Assembly (NCBI GenBank): GCA_943737045.1
Contig: CALSFV010000013.1
Span: forward strand, 596,501-660,500
Direction of reading: 5' to 3'
Length of the DNA stretch: 64,000 nucleotides
Source of the DNA: Parapristionchus giblindavisi
Taxonomy: Eukaryota > Nematoda > Chromadorea > Rhabditida > Diplogasteridae
The notes under the pieces were generated by a model. It did no database searches, was not told the origin of the DNA, and worked only from the letters and a program-made list of their open reading frames with translations. The position numbers and the translations under genes are program-made. Shown here one piece after another: positions 55,552 through 64,000 of this stretch; the first letter of the stretch is position 1; each line of letters starts with the position of its first letter.

Positions 55552-55970
55552 TACCACAAGGGAGTGCGGATACAGTAGAGGGCCTTCTTTGAGGGCTACG
55601 AGCCCTCAAATAAAAGATATTCATTTGGCTTCAGAGAGTATGCAGAAATCGTATTCTCTCAAGTTAAATAAAAGCAGAAGAATCGCAAAAAGTTGATAAA
55701 CGTTAGTGTAACAGTGCATAAATCGTATTCTCTCAAGTTAAATAAAAGTAAAAGAATCTTTTTTCACCCAAATGGGCGCCTTTTATTTTGCGCTAGCGAT
55801 TGAAGGCAAAGACAAATAATGCGTATTGCCGCTTTTCGAACCATTATTTGAGGGAACTAATTATCTACGAACACTGCTAATTGATTGTTCTTGTATTTAT
55901 CAATTAGCACTGTATTTGAATTATTTTCACTTCATTTCATTAATATTTTTGAATTGAGCAACGTGTCTTT

Positions 55971-56174
55971 TTACATTACATTTAAATACTTTATCGAGAT
56001 CAACTGTAAACGGTGGATCTGTAGTGAAAAGAGATGGTTCCACTGATCTTTGTTGAGCGCAACTTTCATAAAGTCTGGCCCGACTATCTTAACAAATTCA
56101 TCCTTCCATCTCAATTCGGGTCTTCCTCTCGATCGCTTTGGCCCTTGTGGGTGCCATTCCAACACTCTTCTCAA
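55971..56174 (-). pseudogene. C-terminal fragment of a non-LTR retrotransposon ORF
   Basis: Reads RRVLEWHPQGPKRSRGRPEL then RWKDEFVKIVG. The W-P-G-x-R-RGRP-x-x-RW-D pattern is the extreme C-terminus of RTE-like reverse transcriptase ORFs (compare RPRGRPKLRWTD at 37248-39029). The rest of the ORF is absent, and it differs from the RTE family at the other palindrome. Confidence 0.7.
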
Positions 56175-56528
56175 CCATCAGTCACGATCAAGTGAAGATA
56201 AGCGGGCAGCCCATCGCCACCGTCTCAATCTGTAGCACCGAAGTCCGTCAGCCCGTGTCTCTTTATATTAATTCATTCATTTTTCAATTATATTGTCAGA
56301 ATCGTTAAATGAAATGTGCAATGAGGAAATGATTCTCATAGTAAGATATTCTCGCATAATTGCAGAGGATTCATAGATATATTGTAATATTCGCTGTTGA
56401 AATAACAGGTTTATGCGCATACGACATCAGTTTGCTGCGATTGACTTTATAAGAATTCACTCTATTCTTCGCTAAACTAATCTTCGACTCATATAAATCA
56501 CGCTATCTGAGAAAATCGACATATGTGT

Positions 56529-57808
56529 GGTATTGACGAAAAATGAATTTTCCGGTTATATGTATGATAATTACAGGCTCCATGAGTGAAGTACATTGGT
56601 ACTTGGAAATATCTTCCAATAGTTTGGCGCTGTTTCCTAATAAGTTTATTTCGAATTCAATCGATTCGGGAGTGGGCGTAATCGACTCCTTGGCCAATTC
56701 TAAGAAACTATTTCCGAGGAGAGTTTTTCGAGCAAAGGTCAACGAACGTTGGAATTGGAAAAAAAATTACATTAAATTAATTCTCACTATTTTCCCATGG
56801 CGAACTACAATTTTTTATTTGCTTAATAGCTTCTACATGTCATTACACATCTTCAATTTAAAAAGTATAATTTTTAAAAAATTACAAGTTTGTGAACGAA
56901 TCAATTTTGTTCGCTGTATTCAATTGTGGTGAGGATTGGCGAGGTTTCCTAAAAAGTTTATTTCGAAACCAATCGATTCGGGAGAATCGATTCGGGAGTA
57001 GGCGCATTCGAATCGTTGTCTAATTCGAAGAAACTATTACTAAGGAGAGTTTTTCGATCAACGGTCAACGAACGCTGATATTGGGAATTTTCGAAAAAAA
57101 TGTTTACATTAAATTAATTCTCACTATTTTCCATAATTCTCTCTATGTTGAAGCGATTGAGCAAATAAAAAGTTTACATTCGCCATGGAAAATGGTGAGA
57201 ATTAATTTAATGTAAATATTTTTTCGAAAATTCCCAATATCAGCGTTCGTTGACCGTTGATCGAAAAACTCTCCTTAGCAATAGTTTCTTAGAATTAGAC
57301 AACGATTCGAATGCGCCTGCTCCCGAATCGATTGGTTTCGAAATAAACTTTTTAGGAAACCTCGCCAATCCTCACCACAATTGAATACAGCGAACAGAAT
57401 TGATTCGTTCACAAATTTGTAATTTTTTAAAAATTATACTTTTTAAATTGAAGATGTGTAATGACATGTAGAAGCTATTAAGCAAATAAAAATTGTAGTT
57501 CGCCATGGGAAAATAGTGAGAATTAATTTAATGTAATTTTTTTCTCCAATTCCAACGTTCGTTGACCTTTGCTTGAAAAACTCTCCTCGGCAATAGTTTC
57601 TTAGAATTGGTCAAGGAGTCGATTACGCCCACTCCCGAATCGATTGGATTCGAAATAAACTTATTAGGAAACAGCGCCAAACTACACCAAACGCACACCC
57701 TGATGCGAATTTTCAATTGGAAGATATTTCCAAGTACCAATGTACTTCACTCGTGGAGCCTGTAATTATCATACATAAAACCGGAAAATTCATTTTTCGT
57801 CAATACCA
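56529..57808. repeat. Inner fold-back, 1.28 kb
   Basis: Ends GGTATTGACGAAAAATGAA at 56529 and its complement near 57808. The axis is near 57160. The arms contain CCAATCGATTCGGGAG repeated several times at different spacing. Both the inner fold-back and its mirror at about 62142-63421 are present. Confidence 0.75.
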
Positions 57809-58157
57809 AGAAAAAAATCGGTTGTTGAATTCTCTCAGATAGTGTGTTATAAGTCTCTGCCGCGCCACTTCGAAATCGCTAGCGCAAAATAAAAGGCGCC
57901 CATTCGGGTGAAAAAAGATTCTTTTACTTTTATTTAACTTGAGAGAATACGATTTATGCACTGTTACACTAACGTTTGTCAACTTTTTGCGATTCTTCTA
58001 CTTTTATTTAACTTGCGAGAATACGCTTATTTAACTTGAGAGAATTTCTGCATACTCTCTGAAGCCAAATGAACATCTTTTATTTGAGGGCTCGTAGCCC
58101 TCAAAGAAGGCCCTCTACTGTATCCGCACTCCCTTGTGGTTAAACATTCCTTTTCAG

Positions 58158-58451
58158 GCGGCATGCGTTGAATTTCCCGAATATTGTAAGCTTAAGAATA
58201 CAACTAAATAATACGTTCTGTGTTTAGTCTGTTACTTTGGTGGAGAAAACGGCGAATCGGTTGCGGCCCTTCATAAAGGCAACAACACTTGTCCCACTGG
58301 AGAACAAGTTAAAGTTGTTGACGCAGACGAGAAGATCTATACTTCCGATTATATCACATGCAATGAGAATCTAGCCTTTACTATTGGTGGAAATAATGTT
58401 GAAGGGAACGAAGCAACGGAAATAAGTTGCAATGTGAAGAATGAATGTTAA
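58158..58451 (+). CDS. E and terminal A exons of a family member (left arm)
   Basis: Exons 58158-58185 (E, 28 nt, AACVEFPEY) and 58228-58451 (A, stop TAA). The four-Cys domain reads GNNTCPTGEQVKVV, then YITCNENLAFTIGGNN, and ends NEC. The acceptors are TTTTCAG and GTTTAG; phases agree. It has no B, C or D exon upstream: the 2.6-kb fold-back 55552-58140 ends immediately before it. Almost identical to 29479-29772 (minus) and 61499-61792 (minus). Probably a non-functional 3' piece or a remnant of a gene interrupted by the palindrome. Confidence 0.72.
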
Positions 58452-58820
58452 TTTCACCTCTTTTCTTTGTCCGTTAAAGCGGTTATAATAATATCAAGAA
58501 CTATGTATTTCCGCTCCTTTTCGATGGTACCTGCTATGACATTTTTTCACATGATAAATAAAGAACAAAAATAGGTATTCATAAAATTTTACAAATAAAA
58601 AGAACAATTCGCACTAAAACTTTCGGGCGTGATACAGCCAGAGTTCACTCCGTACACAGATAATCCAGTTTTTGCTATTTGGTGAAATTCAAAATATTCA
58701 TTCAAGCTTCACAAATACGCTGAATAAAGAATTGAATATATTTATTTAGAAGTAATGAATAAGAAGATTCCCATTTTTTTAAAATCTCGGCATACGAATG
58801 CATGAATCTCTAAGTTTATA

Positions 58821-59364
58821 CAGTACAGCCCGATCTCCTTTTGTACACGAGTAACACTGCGGCGCGCAGAGGCGCTCATTTGCGCTCATCATTTATTTCT
58901 GCGGGTACTGAATACTTTTCGATTCTCAAAGTCTTAATCACGAGTTTCTGTTATGAAAAGTTATTTTAATGACTAAAGAAACTGAAACAAAATTTGTATT
59001 AATGAGAAAAAGCAATTAAAAGACAAATCACACTGGTCCGAAAACGATGGGTAATTATTTACTGGAAAGGTATACTGTAATAATGCGCATCGATCGCACG
59101 ATCGCCGTAAGATATTTTTCGAAATTTACAGTACCCATCGTTTTCGGACCAGTGTGATTTGCCTTTTAATTGTTTTTTCTCATTAATAGAAATTTTGTTT
59201 CAGTTTCTTTACTGTTTAAAACAACTTTTCATAACGGAAACTCATGATTAAGACTTTGAGAATCGAAAAGTATTCAGCACCCGCAGAAATAAATGATGAG
59301 CGCAAATGAGCGCCGCAGGGCGCCTCAGTGTTACTCGTGTACAAAAGGAGATCGGGCTGTACTG
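58821..59364. mobile_element. TA fold-back element, CAGTACAGCCCGATCTCC ends
   Basis: TA lies at 58819-58820 and 59365-59366. The ends CAGTACAGCCCGATCTCCTT are inverted, and a central hairpin carries CCGAAAACGATGGGT arms. The near-identical mirror copy is at 60585-61129. Confidence 0.82.
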
Positions 59365-59373
59365 TATATTGTA

Positions 59374-60511
59374 GGGTTGCCGTTGCGTAAGCGTTATCGT
59401 ATTTACCGGGCCTTCTTCCCATCCCTTGCCACTCTCTCGTCATTTCCCGCAATTGAGAAGAGAGACTGCCAAAGATAGCGTAATTCCCGCTAAATTAGCG
59501 GGAATTACACTATCTCTCGCCCCTCCCCCTTCTCCTCTCCTTACTCTCTGTTCAAACCACCCGCCTCGCCCTATTTGAGGCACGCTTGAAAAGATATCTA
59601 ATTCCCCTCACATCTGAGAGCTTTGCAGTCAACAGCAAAGTTGTAACTCTCATCGATCCGGTTCTGATTATTTTTTGGCTGAGACGATACGATCAAAACA
59701 AACAAAATGACAATCGTTCTACTTTTTGAGAACGAAATCGAAACGATAAGCGTAAAAAATATGTTTTGGTATGGACAGTTGAATTTCTCTCAATGATCAG
59801 AGGAATCAGATTAGCATTAGAATATTGATTATCCATGTTATTCCCTCTATTTTCCATTTCAATGATTCATTATCTCAAGATTCATACTTACGGTATGCGA
59901 AGTGTAATTTATCTGATATAAAGAATCTCACAACCAGCGACGAGAGTGGAAGACATGATTATGAGAGGTGAACAATGTCCCTCTTGAGATAATGAATTAT
60001 TGAAATGGAAAATAGAGGGAATAACATGGATAATCAATATTCAAATGCTAATCTGATTACTCTGATCATTGAGTGAAATTCAACTCTTCATGCCAAAACA
60101 TATTTTGAACGCTTATCGTTTCGATTTTCCTCTGAAAAAGTAGAACGATTGTCATTTTGTTTGTTTTTATCGTATCGTCTCGGCCTAAAGATAATCAGAA
60201 CCAGGTCGATGTGAGCTACAACTTTGCTGCTGACTGCAAAGCTCTCAGATGATGGGGGAATTATATATCTCTTCAAACGTGCCTCAAATAGGGCGAGGCG
60301 GGTGGTTTGAACAGAAAGTGAGGAGAGGGGCAGGGGGAGGGGCGAGAGATAGCGTAATTCCAGCTAGTTTGCGGCAATTACGCTATCTTTGGCAGTGGTG
60401 TGTCTAATCACGAAGTTAGGAAGGGAGAGAGTGTCTCTCACGGGCGATTGATAGAGAGAAGGGAAGGGGCGGGAATAGATTGCGTAGTATTCGCTACCGT
60501 TCCTGCAACCC
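59374..60511. mobile_element. TA fold-back element at the palindrome axis, GGGTTGC ends
   Basis: TA lies at 59372-59373 and 60512-60513. The ends are GGGTTGCCGTTGCG and CCGTTCCTGCAACCC, as in the family of 19221-20099. Inverted AGCGTAATTCC-type hairpins and long arms (ATAATGAATTATTGAAATGG near 59990) fold around the centre. Confidence 0.72.
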
Positions 60512-60584
60512 TAATATATTGCAATATCATTCTACGGTAACCCCATTTTCATTGACAGTAATGCCATATTCACTTACAGTGCTA

Positions 60585-61129
60585 CAGTACAGCCCGATCT
60601 CCTTTTGTACACGAGTAACACTGCGGCGCGCAGAGGCGCTCATTTGCGCTCATCATTTATTTCTGCGGGTACTGAATACTTTTCGATTCTCAAAGTCTTA
60701 ATCATGAGTTTCCGTTATGAAAAGTTGTTTTAATGACTAAAAAAACTGAAACAAAATTTCTATTAATGAGAAAAAACAATTAAAAGGCAAAACACACTAG
60801 TCCGAAAATGATGGGTACTGTAAATTTCGAAAAATGTCTTACGGCGATCGTGCGATCGATTCATGATATTACAGTATACCTTTCCAGTAAATAATTACCC
60901 ATCGTTTTCGGACCAGTGTGATTTGTCTTTTAATTGTTTTTTTCTCATTAATACAAATTTTGTTTCAGTTTCTTTAGTCATTAAAATAACTTTTCATAAC
61001 AGAAACTCGTGATTAAGACTTTGAGAATCGAAAAGTATTCAGTACCCGCAGAAATAAATGATGAGCGCAAATGAGCGCCTCTGCGCGCCGCAGTGTTACT
61101 CGTGTACAAAAGGAGATCGGGCTGTACTG
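60585..61129. mobile_element. Mirror copy of the TA fold-back at 58821-59364
   Basis: TA lies at 60583-60584 and 61130-61131; same ends and central hairpin with a few substitutions. Confidence 0.82.
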
Positions 61130-61498
61130 TATAAACTTAGAGATTCATGCATTCGTATGCCGAGATTTTAAAAAAATGGGAATCTTCTTATTCATTACTT
61201 CTAAATAAATATATTCAATTCTTTATTCAGCGTATTTGTGAAGCTTGAATGAATATTTTGAATTTCACCAAATAGCAAAAACTGGATTATCTGTGTACGG
61301 AGTGAACTCTGGCTGTATCACGCCCGAAAGTTTTAGTGCGAATTGTTCTTTTTATTTGTAAAATTTTATGAATACCTATTTGTGTTCTTTATTTATCATG
61401 TGAAAAAATGTCATAGCAGGTACCATCGAAAAGGAGCGGAAATACATAGTTCTTGATATTATTATAACCGCTTTAACGGACAAAGAAAAGAGGTGAAA

Positions 61499-61792
61499 TT
61501 AACATTCATTCTTCACATTGCAACTTATTTCCGTTGCTTCGTTCCCTTCAACATTATTTCCACCAATAGTAAAGGCTAGATTCTCATTGCATGTGATATA
61601 ATCGGAAGTATAGATCTTCTCGTCTGCGTCAACAACTTTAACTTGTTCTCCAGTGGGACAAGTGTTGTTGCCTTTATGAAGGGCCGCAACCGATTCGCCG
61701 TTTTCTCCACCAAAGTAACAGACTAAACACAGAACGTATTATTTAGTTGTATTCTTAAGCTTACAATATTCGGGAAATTCAACGCATGCCGC
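61499..61792 (-). CDS. E and terminal A exons of a family member (right arm)
   Basis: Mirror of 58158-58451: E at 61765-61792, A at 61499-61722 with stop complement TTA at 61499-61501. The same protein sequence is encoded as far as I can see, so the reading frame has been kept. Upstream on this strand the sequence enters the fold-back (from about 61808) without B, C or D exons. Confidence 0.72.
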
Positions 61793-62141
61793 CTGAAAAG
61801 GAATGTTTAACCACAAGGGAGTGCGGATACAGTAGAGGGCCTTCTTTGAGGGCTAGGAGCCCTCAAATAAAAGATATTCATTTGGCTTCAGAGAGTATGC
61901 AGAAATCGTATTCTCTCAAGTTAAATAAAAGTAGAAGAATCGCAAAAAGTTGACAAACGTTAGTGTAACAGTGCATAAATCGTATTCTCTCAAGTTAAAT
62001 AAAAGTAAAAGAATCTTTTTTCACCCAAATGGGCGCCTTTTATTTTGCGCTAGCGATTTCGAAGTGGCGCGGCAGAGACTTATAACACACTATCTGAGAG
62101 AATTCAACAACCGATTTTTTTCTTGGTATTGACGAAAAATG

Positions 62142-63421
62142 AATTTTCCGGTTTTATGTATGATAATTACAGGCTCCATGAGTGAAGTACATTGGTACTT
62201 GGAAATATCTTCCAATTGAAAATTCGCATCAGGGTGTGCGTTTGGTGTAGTTTGGCGCTGTTTCCTAATAAGTTTATTTCGAATCCAATCGATTCGGGAG
62301 TGGGCGTAATCGACTCCTTGACCAATTCTAAGAAACTATTGCCGAGGAGAGTTTTTCAAGCAAAGGTCAACGAACGTTGGAATTGGAAAAAAAATTACAT
62401 TAAATTAATTCTCACTATTTTCCCATGGCGAACTACAATTTTTATTTGCTTAATAGCTTCTACATGTCATTACACATCTTCAATTTAAAAAGTATAATTT
62501 TTTAAAAAATTACAAATTTGTGAACGAATCAATTTTGTTCGCTGTATTCAATTGTGGTGAGGATTGGCGAGGTTTCCTAAAAAGTTTATTTCGAAACCAA
62601 TCGATTCGGGAGCAGGCGCATTCGAATCGTTGTCTAATTCTAAGAAACTATTGCTAAGGAGAATTTTTCGATCAACGGTCAACGAACGCTGATATTGGGA
62701 ATTTTCGAAAAAATATTTACATTAAATTAATTCTCACCATTTTCCATGGCGAATGTAAACTTTTTATTTGCTCAATCGCTTCAACATAGAGAGAATTATG
62801 GAAAATAGTGAGAATTAATTTATTGTACACATTTTATTCGAAAATTCCCAATATCAGCGTTCGTTGACCGTTGATCGAAAAACTCTCCTTAGTAATAGTT
62901 TCTTCGAATTAGACAACGATTCGAATGCGCCTACTCCCGAATCGATTGGTTTCGAAATAAACTTTTTAGGAAACCTCGCCAATCCTCACCACAATTGAAT
63001 ACAGCGAACAAAATTGATTCGTTCACAAACTTGTAATTTTTTAAAAATTATACTTTTTAAATTGAAGATGTGTAATGACATGTAGAAGCTATTAAGCAAA
63101 TAAAAAATTGTAGTTCGCCATGGGAAAATAGTGAGAATTAATTTAATGTAATTTTTTTTCCAATTCCAACGTTCGTTGACCTTTGCTCGAAAAACTCTCC
63201 TCGGAAATAGTTTCTTAGAATTGGCCAAGGAGTCGATTACGCCCACTCCCGAATCGATTGAATTCGAAATAAACTTATTAGGAAACAGCGCCAAACTACA
63301 CCAAACGCACCCCCTGATGCGAATTTTCAATTGGAAGATATTTCCAAGTACCAATGTACTTCACTCATGGAGCCTGTAATTATCATACATATAACCGGAA
63401 AATTCATTTTTCGTCAATACC
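62142..63421. repeat. Mirror of the inner fold-back
   Basis: Inverted counterpart of 56529-57808 with the axis near 62790; the same ATTCGGGAG-rich arms with small changes. Confidence 0.7.
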
Positions 63422-63775
63422 ACACATATGTCGATTTTCTCAGATAGCGTGATTTATATGAGTCGAAGATTAGTTTAGCGAAGAATAGAGTGAATTCTTA
63501 TAAAGTCAATCGCAGCAAACTGATGTCGTATGCGCATAAACCTGTTATTTCAACAGCGAATATTACAATATATCTATGAATCCTCTGCAATTATGCGAGA
63601 ATATCTTACTATGAGAATCATTTCCTCATTGCACATTTCATTTAACGATTCTGACAATATAATTGAAAAATGAATGAATTAATATAAAGAGACACGGGCT
63701 GACGGACTTCGGTGCTACAGATTGAGACGGTGGCGATGGGCTGCCCGCTTATCTTCACTTGATCGTGACTGATGG

Positions 63776-63979
63776 TTGAGAAGAGTGTTGGAATGGCACC
63801 CACAAGGGCCAAAGCGATCGAGAGGAAGACCCGAATTGAGATGGAAGGATGAATTTGTTAAGATAGTCGGGCCAGACTTTATGAAAGTTGCGCTCAACAA
63901 AGATCAGTGGAACCATCTCTTTTCACTACAGATCCACCGTTTACAGTTGATCTCGATAAAGTATTTAAATGTAATGTAA
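63776..63979 (+). pseudogene. Mirror copy of the non-LTR retrotransposon C-terminal fragment
   Basis: Encodes the same 67 residues as 55971-56174, including SRGRPELRWKDEF. Ends close to the window edge. Confidence 0.7.
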
Positions 63980-64000
63980 AAAGACACGTTGCTCAATTCA

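Larger units (their letters stand above)
55552..64000. repeat. Second large palindrome (at least 8 kb, runs off the window)
   Basis: Mirror positions sum to about 119,950 (55971 with 63979; 58228 with 61722; 58821 with 61129), giving an axis near 59,975. The arms contain the fold-back 56529-57808, a retrotransposon fragment, the E+A exons of a family member and a TA element; the axis is occupied by another fold-back (59374-60511). The arms show scattered substitutions and small gaps. Confidence 0.88.

Noticed and set aside
58821..61129. Replication origin or terminator at the axis of the second palindrome
   Set aside because: Symmetry is fully explained by three fold-back transposons with TA duplications.

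Overview
The window looks like nematode DNA, probably Caenorhabditis or a close relative. Introns are mostly short and AT-rich with TTTCAG-type acceptors. The DNA is packed with palindromic transposons flanked by TTAA, TA or TNA duplications, of the kind known from Caenorhabditis, and there is one RTE-type retrotransposon and one degenerate Tc1-like element. No bacterial, plasmid or viral gene is visible. Most long open frames fall inside inverted repeats and are not genes. The real genes are made of very small exons and had to be assembled by hand.

Gene content: the window holds a cluster of paralogous genes for small secreted, cysteine-rich proteins. I reconstructed a recurring exon cassette. 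Exon B (131-146 nt) is followed by C (50 or 53 nt), D (37-58 nt), E (28 or 37 nt) and A (186-227 nt). B to E together spell a CCP/sushi-like domain: four cysteines, with C-x4-W in most copies, split over four exons. A encodes a separate four-cysteine domain with a GN-x-[TS]-C-P-x-G core and a TCN-x-x-GT core. Gene 1 (1996-9194, +, 5' part not found) ends with a stop. Gene 2 (10349-26614, +) has a signal exon and two full cassettes, about 339 codons over 16 kb, with introns filled by transposons; its first splice donor appears damaged. Genes 3 (34283-37135, +) and 4 (40820-43911, -) are mirror copies in the arms of a large palindrome and lack their 3' exons. Further partial copies lie at 29479-30099 (-), 32600-32648 (-), 32831-32961 (-), 46525-46660 (-), 47752-47817 (+), 48715-48960 (+), 58158-58451 (+) and 61499-61792 (-).

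Layout: 1-10 kb holds gene 1 with insertions in its introns (a G-run element with 8-bp duplication, a hAT-like fold-back, a mariner relic, a TA fold-back). 10.3-26.6 kb is gene 2 with nested elements in its introns, including two long palindromes that share one TTAA. 27-33 kb holds a Tc4-like fold-back, the reverse-strand 3' exons of another copy, and a Tc5-like fold-back with a proven empty site elsewhere in the window. 33.5-44.3 kb is a palindrome of roughly 10.8 kb with genes 3 and 4 in the arms and two inverted RTE copies at the axis; less continuous mirror homology extends to 29.8 kb and 49.0 kb. 44.9-46.5 kb is a Tc1-like element. 49.3-55.2 kb is a 118-bp satellite with a 2,598-bp higher-order duplication, seeded from the transposon type seen at 2.4-3.6 kb. 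55.55-64.0 kb is a second large palindrome carrying two mirror copies of the terminal E+A exons and running off the window.

How it fits together: this appears to be a rapidly rearranging family of secreted proteins whose introns and intergenic spaces act as landing sites for fold-back elements. The palindromes put identical exons on opposite strands, which could in principle give hairpin or antisense RNA against the family. That last point is inference.
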